Below are positions 1-12,951 of a DNA stretch of 64,000 bases, piece by piece. Position 1 is the first letter of the stretch. Each line of letters begins with the position of its first letter. The translations under genes and the position numbers were made by a program. The DNA comes from Pachydiplax longipennis. Lineage: Eukaryota > Arthropoda > Insecta > Odonata > Libellulidae. The stretch spans positions 27,618,001 to 27,682,000 of the forward strand of contig JAVFKF010000019.1 in NCBI GenBank assembly GCA_036926295.1, read 5' to 3'. Under the pieces are notes generated by a model. It had not been told where the DNA came from and searched no databases. It worked only from the letters and a program-made list of their open reading frames with translations.

Positions 1-2188
1 CGAAGTCCGGCCAACGTTGATAAATTACATGGTTACTTTTAATGCTAAAATTGGAAATAGTGTAGTCACTGATACTGTGGGAAAATTTATGGTTGGATAT
101 TATAATGATCGACATGTTCAGTTATATAGAGTAATTTCGTAATCAAGTTGGATGCATTTTGCATGATTTTAAGGTTCTAAATATCCAATTCAAATATCTT
201 AAGGGTCACCTTTGAGGGCTAAATATGGATTGAAAGTATGCTTAACGCGCTGATAGTCAAATTATACTGCAATACCTTTCTCCAGGATGAACAAAATAGT
301 AATTCTAAAAACCAGTGTACTTTGCTGCTAATTACGTGATCGAAAGGAAATCTATTTACTTCCCAAACTATCATAACGAAGTTAACATAGGTGTCCTTGG
401 TTTCCATTTAATCATTTTCGAAACTAGGTTTCATAATGCTTCTGTGTTTCAATTTACTCTACTTCTAACCTTATATGATCCTGCTAATAGCTAGGTAAAG
501 CAGTTCGTCTCATTATTCGCATCTTTAGCCCGTATATTAGTAATTACTTTGTTTACAGTTTTCGTTTTTCGCCATGAGCTGTATGAACATACATACAAAA
601 CACCGTTAGTAGACATCTAATGACTATGATGTGGATAGAGGAGGATAAGATAATAAGGATAGAGAAAAATTATTATATTATATTATATAATTATTATGGA
701 CAAAATGCATTCAGGGAAACTTTGATGCAATATAAAATTATGATACCCGCATTTCCTTAAAACAAACGTATATACGTAAATAACTTAAAATTTTTGGCCC
801 CAAAAAGAATATTTTACAGTTCAAAGGGGCAACACAAAGAACTTAAACGGATAGAGAATTTGAGGCATGTATCAATTCATCTCTTTTCTTAGTTTTACTT
901 CAATCATTTTTCCAACCCGAGGTAAGGAGGGATTTTAATTTTTTTAAACCGATAAATTACTTTTAGTCAAACTAATGGAATCTAAGAAAATTTACAAGTA
1001 AACCTTCGGGCATCACTGAAAATTAATCTATCGTTTTGATAAATTTGATATTCGGTTGTCAGTACAGCATCAACCTCGAATTTTTGTAACTCAACCCTTC
1101 CAATAACTACCAAAACATCTGGAGAGTGAAAAATGTTCAAAAATTGCAGTGCAATGGCTCCCTAAACATCAACTTTGATTGATTTCAGCAAGGAGTAACC
1201 AATTGGATGGTAACATTCAGCATCAATCATACCTCGGTAGCTCTCATATAATCTAAATATAAATGAGCAAGTCTGAGGAACATAAATTAAAGATAAATTT
1301 TTCTATGTATTGTCCCAAAAGACAAAAGAAATATACTCTAGATATGAAGAAGTGGTCTGAAAGAACATTTGTCAATTAGCCTACATAAATTAATTAAATT
1401 ACGTGCAGAATATTTTTAATGCAATCAAAATCGAGTGTTTGCGTATTGGGAATAGATTTCCACAGCTAAATTGAATGATAGAGAATATCTAACGACGGAC
1501 GTTTGATTAATTTGTTTCAAACCGAGTTTGAAATTCTAACAAGAGCTTTCGCATTCCAAAATTAAAAAAGATTGGCAGGCAATTAAGTTCCAGGAAGTGT
1601 GCCCAGAATTTTGTTTGCCACTACTTTTCTTGATCCTTTGCCATTCATTTGGAGTCCCTAGGCCGCTGAGTAAGGAAACGTAGTAGTATTTGGCGTGGGA
1701 AGAGGGAAGCTACTGCACGTACAATCCACACGTGTCCACTGATGAGCATGTTAAGTAAATAGTGCCTTCCTTGTGCTCATTATAGCATCTTGTGCTATTA
1801 GTTGTAGAAGATGTTCTCATTTCCGGATACCATTACGGTTTAATTTTATAGTTGATTTTTCTGTCACCCACATCGTTAAACTTTCCCACAAGAATTTAAC
1901 CTCTTTCCATGCAGAATTTTTAAAAATCAAACACGTCACATCGCTAAACATTCTATAAAATATTTCGAACAAACTAAAGAAATTAAAGAAAAATATTCTC
2001 TGCGTTGAACTGCAAGATTTTGAAAGATAACGAGCCACTTTTCACTTCCCTTTTGAGAAAACATGTTACTGAGAATAAATTTAAAAAATATGAACTTAAT
2101 TTGAAACTACAATTTGAAGATAACGAAAAAAACAGGAGCAAAATCTCCGAAAATATATGAATTTATCCGTGCAAGGATGTCCGTAACT

Positions 2189-2220
2189 ATCGGTATATGT
2201 ATCGGTATGTATCGATACAT
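2189..2220. repeat. short tandem repeat, atcggtatgt unit
   Basis: Three imperfect units of 10-12 bases follow each other: atcggtatatgt, atcggtatgt and atcgatacat. The last two overlap a self-complementary core, tgtatcgataca. It is a minor local expansion in intergenic DNA with no visible link to a gene. Confidence 0.7.
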
Positions 2221-3989
2221 CGAAAAAAGTTGCAAGACCATTCATATCAGGTTTAATTAAATTTTTAAGTTATGGCATAAGTATCGATCGAGTCTCTTTT
2301 CCATTAATAGACAAGATACTTGCATCTTCTAAATAAAAGGCTTCCTGGCTTTAGCGAGAAAAAAAATTCAATGACATAACATCCTTACAGAAGAGGCAGC
2401 TGTGCTGTAAGAAAAGACGAGGATAAGAATCCAACCCATTACTCCGCTACATTCATCTTTACCTCCAACCTGTTGAAAGTACAGTTGATTTTCATCTATC
2501 TATTATAGCGTAATATGGCGCTAGACTGAGCAAATCTAAACACAAAATTCTCAATCTATCTTACACAACTTCTCTCCTCTTAATTTCACGATGAATACAT
2601 GATATACTAATATGTCTTAAGTCTTTTTCTTTAATTTTCTGCACCTCCAATCTCTTTCAATGCAACGAAAGCAAAGAAAAGAACAGGAAAAATCAAGATA
2701 GTATCCGTTGAAATGCATGAGATAAAATGGGAAATAACTATGAGATACACAATTAAATGATGCCTAATTGAGATAAAAAGAATTGCCTTTCATCTCCTCA
2801 GTGGGAATTGTGGCAGATAAAAAGAAAATGCTCTTCCGCTAGTAATTAATTTAAACTCCACTATTATTACTCATTCATTTCATACGAGCCTTTTAGCACG
2901 AGCTCGAAATAGTTTGGCATAAACTGCTACAGTAAACGTTCGTAAAAGAATGGAAAAAATTATGCTTACGATGATTATGCTCTGTATAATGTTAATGAAC
3001 TAGAAGGGACTGAATGAGGGGGAATGTCTGATACTTCATTGCTTGCCATGAAAATCTCTAAAGATAAATCCTTTATTGGAAAAATGATAATAATTTGATT
3101 TGGATGCCTATTTAACATTTCAATCTGATCCCTAAAATTATTATAAAAGTCAAGAGGCGAATAGCCTGCATCTTTATTGATTATAGTGAAACTAGATAAC
3201 CCCCTTCAACAGAGAAGGAATCTATTCTGACAAATCTCCTATTTATTATCAAAATTCTATTTTTCAATCTTACGGTTCAACTTTACGTTTTTGGAGCGTA
3301 CTATTCCCTTGAATATGTTCCTTTCTCGTTAATATCCTTAATTTCTTCCTATCACTGCATTTCCACAAATTATGTAGTCGTAAACCTTCAGTTACGAAGA
3401 TTCCCCTCCCACCAAGCATTGCGTTTTGTTTAATATATACATTGGTAAATAATGGAAATAATCACAAGGCTAGGAAAGGCAAACTCTAGTAAGTAATCGG
3501 TATGACAGTAAATTTGCACAAATTCACCTTCTTTCAGAAATGATTCGAATAGCTTCCATGCAATTCTATATTCCATATCGAAAGTCCTACGGGGGCGTAA
3601 AATGGAATTATTAGTTACCAAAATAGAAATGCCGGAAAATTCCCATGTCTTTGGCACTATCGAAAATGTTAATGATCAGTTTTGAGTCTGTAACTTAAGA
3701 GAAGAGTATATTAATGTTCCATATGTAAAACTTACTAATACATGTAAAGAAGAGAACAAACTAGATTAAACCGAAAAAATGCGAGCACCACAATTAAAAT
3801 AGAAAAAGGGAGAAACTCCAGAATATCTTCAGAAAAAAGCTTAAAAATTCCATTTTCTTTCCCTTTCAATATCTTTTTGAAACCAACAGTTATTAGTGAT
3901 GTGCTAAATTACCTCGGTGCTCCAGAAGCTACTTTGTCCATAGCGACAAAAGTAGTCACTACGCCTCTCTTATATATTATACATATGAT

Positions 3990-4740
3990 TCTATATACAT
4001 ATAAATGAATTCCTCGAGATTTATAGAGACTGGAATAACCTTTCGGAGCCGCAGCATAATGGCGCTGAAATGCAGCCACGATTCGAGAGAAAATAGAGCC
4101 CATTTGGCAGCATTTCAACCTTTCTCTGTCTCGCCTATCGTAAACTTTTTCTTGTATAAAGATCTCGCGCACTCCAAGGACACCTCCACGGCTGTTCATT
4201 TCGGCGAATGCAGTTTTTCATCCAAAGGCTTTTTCGCCTTCATAATGAGAATCCGCACGACAGCGACTTGCTGATATTCCGCGCTCCAAGTCACACCACA
4301 GGGTATTCCCGATTTATTACCATTCTTAAATACGTGAATGCGTTCGCTGAGTTACGTATACATGCTCTAACTTCAGATCGTTTTAATTTGTCCCGTACCC
4401 CGTCAAACGTGTTTTCAAACCCCTTTCGCACCTGAAAGAATTCCTTTCGTCAGAGTCGTTAAAAATACGACTTGCCGCCCGCCTTACTGATTTTATTCTC
4501 CGGCGGACATTTCTGCCCTTAATACAATCGATTCTCGAGTTTAACGAGTGATTTATGGATGCTTTGAGCCCTTCCTAACTTGAGTTATTCGGAGCGAGCT
4601 ATGAATTCGGTTGCGCAATAGGATAATTTCTTGCGATCATTATGTGCGGGATGGATTTTGTAGGCGTACTAACTCTTACGCGGGAAAGAGGGAAACTCTC
4701 GTACACATAAATTGTCGCAATTGAAAATCTCGCTCGCTAT
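3990..4740. other. GC/CpG-richer island, possibly regulatory
   Basis: By eye this segment is richer in G+C and CpG than the AT-rich DNA on both sides. It has runs such as tttcggagccgcagc, cttgccgcccgcc and ttctccggcggac. It also holds homeodomain-like AT motifs, including gtgatttatgg near 4550. Overlapping short ORFs on both strands do not match any family I recognise and have no convincing exon borders. I infer a possible conserved non-coding or regulatory element. An undetected exon or an old GC-rich repeat are alternatives. Confidence 0.25.
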
Positions 4741-5354
4741 TTCAGAATTTGGATCGACACGTTTTCAAATATATTAGTGTGATATAGAATGGGTTAATTT
4801 TATCGTAGGTGTCATTTTCACTTCTCACTTCATATAGAAAGTGTTATTCATGAGGAGAGACAAGAATATCTTTTCTTGGCTTAATTATTATGTTCAGCGC
4901 CTATCACATAATAAAGTTAAGAATTCGCATCGCAAGTTATTTTCACCATAATACAGTAAGGCGGACGGTACAAGGCCGAGAATAGAAGAAGTAAGAGTTT
5001 AATTTGAGATTAAAAAAATGGAAAAAGATTGTCAATAAGCTCTATAATGAAACTTTTCTTCTCTGAATTTTGTTTTGCTACCTACGAGTGAAAAAAGAAA
5101 GAAAATATTAACTCTGGAGCTCAGTTTCCCTATACCAATCCAACGAAAGGAGGTAAGAATTCAGCACGATGAGGAAGGTAACTAGGAAAAACCCAAAGGG
5201 AAAACGGGCACACAAAAATTTATGAAGGCTTAAATTGCTTTCCATCATCCCATTACGGAAAATATGAACACAAATGATGGTATAAAAATTTTACTTGGCA
5301 CATGAAGTTGTGCGACTTAAACCAAAAGTAGTACGAGAAGTTAAAAATTGTGAC

Positions 5355-5405
5355 TTGACTGGGACTCGAACTCAGGTCTCCCAATTTTCCCTTCTCGTAC
5401 AACTT
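5355..5405 (-). repeat. tRNA-derived SINE fragment (box B remnant)
   Basis: On the minus strand the sequence contains gagttcgagtccc, a good match to the polymerase III internal box B of tRNAs. It sits just downstream, in that orientation, of a T-stem-like context. No full cloverleaf can be folded: an acceptor stem and a clear box A are missing. I therefore read it as a decayed tRNA-derived SINE head and not a tRNA gene. Confidence 0.45.
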
Positions 5406-7147
5406 TGGAAAACATTAAATGCAATTAAATATCATGTAAATGACAACGATAAGAATAAGAATCCGAAAGCACTTAAGTAAGGAGTATGTTCGCGTGGCAA
5501 GTGACTGATTACAGTCTGGTGCAAAACAAATACCCTGAGGGACCTCAAGGACGATTGTGGTATGAGGAAGTACACGAATGACAATATCTTTTAATTTTAT
5601 TGCCTTCAACTTTCACTTTTTCGACTTAAAGGACCCGGCTTTTCATTCGAGTGGCCATATCGAGGCAATTAACTTGCAGTTTCGCAGTCGGTCCCGAGAT
5701 TTAGTTGCGATATTCGGTGGCTTTCAAATACTGCCGAGGAGTCGTTGCAAATGCCAGTACTTTCGCTTGCATATCCACAGAGATGGGCCCAAATGTCAAT
5801 CCTCAAAATTTTAAAATTCTTGGCATTTCGTCACGGAGCGAATGTGATGCCGAATCACTAAAGAAACTTTGGATTACTATCTTAATTGATCTGAAAAAGC
5901 CTGAATGTTTTGCTCATCCCCATATAATTGATTCTTATCGGAAATTTCATTTTTGATGTTTTCCTACGCTATTAACTAAATCATCGAATTGAAATTTTAC
6001 ATATTTTCACTTACTTATATGTGATGCTTGATCAGTGTTTCATCAGAGCATTATTTAATGTTCAGAAGAAAGAATGAGATGAAGCAAGATCCCAGAGAAT
6101 GCAATAAACTTTCCTATAATAACCAGTAGAAATGATAATTAACTTACTAGTTGTCTTGAAAATTTAATTACTTATTTGAATATCTCCAAATATTGAAATG
6201 TATGTTGCATTCAAAATCGTAAAATGTTATCGTGTTCCTCTTACCTCACGTATATTATTTCATTCATATAGATATCGTAATATAGCTACCATAAAAATTT
6301 CTTATTATTCTTATGATAAATTTAAGGTCAAATTCATGAATATCCAGGTTTCACTTTCTAAGCAAAGATGTATACGAATTTAGGTATTTCTTTTTAAGAG
6401 AGTAGGAGGAAATTACAAGCTCGACACGATTGAGAAATTTTGGGAACCGTTCCATGTACAAAACTCTTTCTTTTCTGAGCAATGCTGAAGGAATGCTCGT
6501 TGGAAATGCACACTCATTGGATATAGGGATAGAATGCCAACGTGAAATAAAGACAAGTTCCAATACAGGCAGGCAGGTAAAATCAGCTTCATAGGTTAAG
6601 TTTGATTGGTTTGATCCAAAATCATCTTTCTAGGTTGATTTGAATACTCAATCTTCAACATGAATACCATCTATCGTGCGGCTGATCTTGTATTACATGT
6701 ATGACTTTTTTGTTACAGATTAATTATACACATAAGAAATTGATACGATCACTAGTATTTTTTCTGTTCGAAAAGTGGTCCTTGAGTTTACCCATAACAA
6801 ATATCCATGTCATCTTGTTTCAATCAGCGCTCTTCAGATTACGGAAATTTTATTTCTACCTGATATCTATTCTTGTCGATTGCTCTTAAAACTTCCAATA
6901 AACTTACCATCTGTTCTAAATGCTACGTTTCCAGCATAGACGATGCTATCTTAAGTTGAGTTATCACTTTCTCATCTTTTTCAGATAAGTCTCAAAATTA
7001 TCGCACACTTCCTTATTTTTAATCCTTTGAGCAAACAAAATTTTCTCAAATCTTCTTCTATCTCATATCAAAGCAATTAGAGAATACACTCATTACTTTT
7101 CCGGTTATCATCAAGTTAATGATCATCACACAGGAACGTGCGGCGAG

Positions 7148-7184
7148 TATATAAATATTATTGACTTTTTTCCTGGAATTCAGT
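7148..7184 (+). promoter_or_regulatory. possible TATA + Inr core promoter
   Basis: A tatataaa box at 7148-7155 is followed, 32 bases from the box to the central A, by ttcagt (A at 7182). This matches the arthropod initiator consensus TCAGT in spacing and sequence. The DNA just upstream is locally GC-richer (gaacgtgcggcgag). No ORF or exon is evident downstream, so the pair may be a chance match in AT-rich DNA or the promoter of a non-coding or repeat transcript. Confidence 0.2.
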
Positions 7185-7590
7185 AGTATTCTGGTCTTCT
7201 TTGCATAAAATTATCAATTTACTTAGCAAAGAAAATTTTTCGGCATTCAGCAGCAGAAGCCATTTCGTAGCCCGTTCGTTGTTTCTCAGTTTGTTTTTTT
7301 AATATAAGTTACATAAAATTTTTATTAAAATATTGTAAGTAATTCGTATTCTCATAAATAATTAAAATGTCAAGAAAATTACTACGCTGATTAATATAAG
7401 ATAACATAAACAATAAATAAAATAAGGAAATTTATTGAATTCACTTGGCTCTTTCCTCATCTAAATCTTTCTTCTGGACGTTAAAAAAATATTCTAATAA
7501 TTATGATCAAATATCAGTTATAAAGTAAATAAAAATATGTAAAAATACAATCAACGATTCACGACCAAAATTAAATATTTGGTGAGCATT

Positions 7591-7630
7591 ACGACCTGAA
7601 AAAGTCAGCAGTAGCGTTGGCGAAACGTAA
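7591..7630 (+). repeat. bipartite cctgaaaaagtc...gcgaaacg repeat motif
   Basis: The sequence cctgaaaaagtcagcagta is followed by gcgttggcgaaacg. It has the layout 'ctga-a-gatg-like half, short hairpin, gcgaaacg half' often met inside invertebrate mobile-element ends. Two reverse-strand relatives occur at 29490-29529 and 61456-61500. I cannot assign the element class; there is no adjacent coding remnant. Confidence 0.35.
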
Positions 7631-8409
7631 TCAATCGAATAGACTGCCGAAAATTTTCTTTTAATTAAATTCTTTCTTTAAAATTCTCATGGAATAACAA
7701 CCTTCGTACTAGTGTATTAACTTACTGTTAATAATAAATTCTTTGCGGTAACATATGCTTTATAGGGACTTAACTCAGATTTACTTGAGATATATTATTT
7801 TCTCTAATATGAGGCTTTTTATTGATTTTTTGCAACAAAGCCGCACAGAAACATATTTAGGTATATTTACTCCCACACCAACATCTCAGCAATTTTTCTA
7901 TTTCATTTCCAGCAGTATTTATTCCATACCAAAAAGCATACATTTTACGGAACGGCTTATTTCCTTATTGCTAGTGCGTCAAAACGTCTGTGTGCATCTT
8001 GATTTCTCATTTCCAAAGTCCACAACTCCATGGTTTCTTATCGCTCTTACCAGACTTTTTATGTCAGCAGATTTTGATGAAATTATTGATGAGTTTCTTC
8101 TTCCTCGGGCACAAAAACTCTCCATGGGTTATGATCTCTTGAACAGCTGTTGCCCATTTGATATCCATTTTTCCTAGATCTTCTGAGACATCATCCCCTC
8201 ATCTTTTCCTGAGTCTTTCTCTATTCCTATCTGGTTTCCTTGCAAAAATGAGTCAATTTCTCAAGCTTAAGCTTTTCTACCAACACCAATCATTGATCGT
8301 TTACAAATTGTACATAATTACGCGAAAATGTATATAATACCTTCTTTTTATAATATATACTTTATTTTATGTTTACTTTGTTGTCTTGTACCCAAAAATA
8401 TTTAAAACC

Positions 8410-8432
8410 CATTTTCAACAATGTTGAAAATG
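8410..8432. repeat. perfect short hairpin, 10-bp arms
   Basis: cattttcaac (8410-8419) and its exact complement gttgaaaatg (8423-8432) are separated by aat. It lies in plain intergenic DNA with no run of T or A suggesting a terminator. Most likely it is a chance or repeat-derived inverted repeat. Confidence 0.6.
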
Positions 8433-11400
8433 TCGGATTCTGAGCAAACTTATATTAAAAACGGTCACGATCAAGGTAGATGTTGTAGCATCAAATATAC
8501 TGTTTCCTTCCTAACAACCATTTTTCAATTAGTAAAACTTAAGTTTTCGACCTTCAATGAACACCATTTAAATTAAATAGACGTCATCCTTTATCAGTCG
8601 CCAATTCCATTGAAAGCAAAACGACCTCATTCGAGAATGGGAAATACCCGAATCCACTTCTGATACAAATGGCGCTCATGATAAAAATTCGATAACATGG
8701 CAGAAAAAAACCTTCAGTTCTAATTTCGGAATTCTGTAAACAATGCAGATCTGTAGAGAAGAATATCAGAAAGCAAGAGGAAGACTGAAATTTAATCGCA
8801 TTCGTTTATACATGAAGATACTAATTGTCTCGTGCAAAAATTTTGCAAAACTGGTCAATGGGCTGTCTGCAATTTAATAACGGTACTTTGAATGAAATGA
8901 CAATTTAAGTTGTCTTAAAGTGTGACACAAACCTTCATATACGGTAATGCTCATGTTTCTGCGGTTGTCGTTCTGATCCCAAAAGAAGCAAGTTTATGCC
9001 GGTTTATTAAAATGTCAATATGGTTGCGTACGACGCCGAGGTCTTCATTTATGGAGACAATAATATTACTTGCGGAGAATATATATTACTTGCGGAAACT
9101 GCTTCGATTATTTTAAGACAGAGAATACATATATCACTAATCGATGAGAAAAACTATTATTTACCGCAACAAACGAGACAAAGTAAAAAAACAAACTCCG
9201 AACATGATAACGCTAATATCTACACATCCAGTAACGAAATTCAAACATCAGTCAGTCATTTATATGTATTGATAGAGTACAAAGGGAGTAAAGCGCCGGT
9301 CACCAAAAATAGAAATAATATATAAGATATGAAGATATTATAGAAGAAACACTGTGGATAAGAATCGAAGTCCGTACTTAGAAAACAAACTCTGATGTAA
9401 ACTTTGTACAAATGGATTCTATTTTAATTACTTAGTTGTCAACGTAAACGGTCTAATCGCTAATTGCTTCATTTTTATGCTTTATGCTGGTAGACTGCAA
9501 AACTAAAACCCACATTGCGGCATCCCTTAGAGGGATATGGCCTTACCAGGCGGCATTTATAGTAGATGGCATATAGAAAGCATCGACTCCCACGCCCTGG
9601 TATCTTCCAAACAGCACTTGTCCCTAAAAAACATGTTATGAAGGTGAGAGGTTTTTTAATCAACATAAGAAATCTTATGTGAGCCTATTACGAACGGCTT
9701 ATATTTCCTAGAATCATAAAAACTTGATTTCCTTTCTGAGAAGTGATCTTCGTTAAGGATAAGAGTAAGCTTAGAGTAGTGAGCAAAAGTCCCAGATTTG
9801 CGACGAGATGTGAATTTTCCCTTCGGATGAAAATGACCTATTAAATAGGAGTGGTGTTTCCCTGGAAAGACCATGCGGGTGAACGACATGAAGCCTTGCA
9901 ATTCACGGTCAGAGATTCGTCCCCTTCCTGTTGCAGACCTGTTCGCAATTCACAAGCTATTCTTAGAACTTCGCATTTTCCTCAAAATAATTCATCGCGT
10001 ACTTGCTGCGAAATTTCCGGCTTCAGTTCGTGGAAACTAAAACGATACATGTTGTACTGGGTGGGCTATAATTTTTATCGCAATAAGGGTGAAAATGATA
10101 AACAATCTTCAATGAATAAACTATATCAAGTTAAAACTAGTTAAGAGCCTTTTTTAGGGAACAGAATGAAAACCGCATTATAGGCGGAATAACATTATAA
10201 ACAGGATATTACAAATTTTCGTTTCTTTTACAATAGAAAACAAAAGCAGAGGGTTTTCGGGTCTTTAATTTTTAAATAAATTATCTGTAGCTTAGAAAGG
10301 AAAAGGTATGCTCTTACTATAAGTTTGATTTACTTGCCACACTAATAATTACCTAAAGAGTCCGAAAATTATTGTTCTACAATACTGGTTTCCTCGTTAC
10401 ATATTTTTTAAGAATGTCTGCTTTTCGGACAAAGAGAGCCTCTTCCTTTGTCACTTCATTTTTTTTATTTCTGGGGATGGGAAAAATCCGCTCTAATAGC
10501 GGAAAGCAGAGCGTCTCACGCGGCATTTTTAACTTTTGTTTTGTATGAAAGGGACCGGGACCGAGAGAAACCCGCGGATTAAGCGGAACAGCTTCTTAAA
10601 CGAGTTTCACTGTATTAAGTATTACCGTAAATTACTTTTAAAAATAGTTGATATAAAAAAGATGACAAACTATATTATCTCACGATACCTCAATACTGAA
10701 TTCATTCAACCATTTCGTTATGGAATACTACAAAGTGAATCGCCGTTCCCTCGAGTTTACACTAAATGCTTACTGCGAAAGAGAAAATTTTAAATTGAGA
10801 ATCTTCGTAAGAGCTTCATCCCTCAATGCTACACAACTCTTCACTGCTACTGAAATAAAACTTGATTACACCGCATATTCATCCAAAAGTGTAAGAGCTA
10901 CCTTGAATTAAAAAGCTATCTATAGCTATATTTGCTACAAAGAAAGTAAAAATCTTAAATCTTTTCTAATGAGCGTCATCCAAGAACCTCCTAAATTAAA
11001 TTTAAGTTTTTGGAAAAATTATTAACCAAATCAATCAAGTTGAATCGAAATTCATCTAAAATCTCTTAAACTTCCCGCCTATGAAGTGGGAATAAATATG
11101 TGAACACTGTGAAATATAGATAGCCGCAGTTTTTTAGGTGATTTATATTATTTTAACTCCATATGGGATCTATTACCTCGTATAGAATTTCTCTAGGTTT
11201 TGCGGAAATACTTAGAACAATAAATAAACCACCTCCGGTAGGAGGAAATCTTTAACGTCCACATCTGGCCCATTTCTTTCAAGTGAGTCCTTTTTTTGGC
11301 TCGAGCGTCAAATATTTAGCGTTCGCGAACATCAACAGTAAACGTCCTTCAAAACATTCCGGTGTTTTAGTCTTTCTATCTACCGCTGAATCGCTATTAA

Positions 11401-11603
11401 TTCCCCTGAACTCTTTCTTTATTGCCGGTCATATGATGATTCGTTGAAACTTTCTTACATATAGGTTATCCGGCACTATATTGACTATTAAAACAAAAAT
11501 TGAAATAATTCAAATTTTCGTAGATCTGATTTTTGTGGAATCGGAAGTTTAGTTTTTTAAGTCTTTGAGGAAACCTCAAGCAAAAAGTTTGGTTTACATA
11601 TAT

Positions 11604-11690
11604 CAGGGGTTGACAACCTGCTCTCTATGGGACTGTGTGTGGCTTCAGCTGAACAGTGACACCAAAAGACGGTTTTGACTGAAAGTTCGC
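11604..11690 (+). mobile_element. possible hAT-type transposon terminus
   Basis: The sequence caggggttgacaacctgctc begins at 11604. It closely resembles the CAGGGG(T)TGGCAACCTGC terminal inverted repeat typical of many animal hAT elements (Buster/Tip100-like). The bases before it, acatatat, would be the 8-bp target site. I found no matching reverse-complement end in the next few hundred bases and no transposase ORF. It would therefore be a truncated or very short non-autonomous relic. The call rests on the terminal motif alone. Confidence 0.35.
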
Positions 11691-12163
11691 GTCTTTAAAC
11701 AGTTACCTTATATACTTACTCGTACATTCATTCCATATTTAGTTAGGATTATTTTGCTTCACAAATTACATTTTGTAATTATTTACAATCAACTTATGTA
11801 TTGCAGAAAATGTTTTACCTTTGTATTCTACATTAGGGCCTTATTAAATTTATTGTTAATGTATCTATATGTGTTTTCCTTATGATGCTCTGCAAAACTT
11901 CCTATGTACCACTCTGTATACAAATAGAAAATGTGGCCATTATCTTTCAAAAAGATAGCCGAACTCTAATATGTACAAGAAAGCAAGAGTTTGCAAAATG
12001 TCGATCTCATCGTTTAACTAGAGGCTTCTATGATTTAACTGTGCGTCAAATGATGTGATATTTATCAGACTAGTTTTAATCGTCATTCATTCCTTCAGAA
12101 GTACAATTTATATAACGCTTAACTGACACTTTTGAGGTTATCCTTACGTCGCTTGCAACTTAT

Positions 12164-12951
12164 TTATGGAAATCTCAAGGCCATTTCCAGATACATCGCT
12201 CTGCAATACTTAATGCGTTTAATGTTTGAAATTATAATCAATTCCAGGACAAGGAAAGAAAACATCAACCACGACCGTATTACACAAATATCTATGGTTT
12301 GACCGAAGTTAACGCTGGTTTTCCCCGTCAAGAACATCGAAGTCAAAGAGAAGCAGGTTACGAAAGTTCCGGCTAGAGATGCAATAAAACTATCGCAGAT
12401 GAGGAAAAGTGACCTTTTAGAGGCCTTCGGTACTTTCCCGGGATGACCCTCCGGTGAACGACACTTTCGAGGACGGCAAACGCAACATATTTTACGCTGA
12501 TAAGTCCAGTTTCCTCAAGGTAATATCTCTTTGCGCTGTATTTCATGGGCATTAACAAGTACAAATAAAAAACGTAATTTCTGTTGCTAGGTTACTAGGC
12601 TCAACGACGGAAGGTTGGAGATATTTTCTCCTATGGGCTTACTGGACATTAAATGCAAGATCAAAGAAATATGCCTTACTCCATATTTTTCCAGGTAGGG
12701 CTATTTGATCCATCCCGCAGCCGGTATGAATCTCATTACATTTACTATTAGATACGAAAGCATTAAAGAGGGAATGAGGGGTAAAGGGCAACATGAGGAG
12801 CAGGACACGGTCACCCATGGTGCATGGAGTTAGTCCGAGGTTTTTAAAATACGCGGAGAGATCTTTGAATCGACTAACCATATATAAAGCCTTCCTTAAA
12901 CTGTCAATTCTATTGAGTCCATATCGAAATTGTTCAATGTATCGATCGATC
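12164..12951 (-). pseudogene. possible decayed multi-exon membrane protein
   Basis: I do not recognise this gene and the call is weak. On the minus strand a good acceptor (ttattgtttcag) precedes an open frame from 12951 downward. That frame reads about 100 codons to a stop at 12639, with a possible donor (gtaagg) near 12680. Further downstream a second frame is open from about 12517 to a TAA at 12164. It contains two hydrophobic stretches, including WLMFSFLVLELIIISN, and an acceptor-like tract (cacttttcctcatctgcgatag) lies just before them. The obvious joins between these pieces change frame or hit stops. It may be a broken chemoreceptor-like gene or only chance hydrophobic ORFs in T-rich DNA. 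Confidence 0.15.

Larger units (their letters stand above)
1..5354. other. AT-rich intergenic DNA, no gene seen
   Basis: No ORF here looks like a protein. All are under 100 codons, T/A-rich, and lack recognisable domains or paired splice sites. The stretch contains a short tandem array near 2189-2220 and a segment richer in G+C and CpG at about 3990-4740. In that segment overlapping ORFs exist on both strands (for example 3909-4199 minus and 4005-4274 plus), but neither resembles a known family. Overlap of this kind is expected when stop codons become rarer in a GC-richer patch. I see no RNA gene and no element terminus. Confidence 0.6.

Noticed and set aside
7755..8177. 140-codon plus-strand ORF
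   Set aside because: Phe/Leu/Ser-rich translation of T-rich DNA, with no family resemblance, no splice partners and no poly(A) context.
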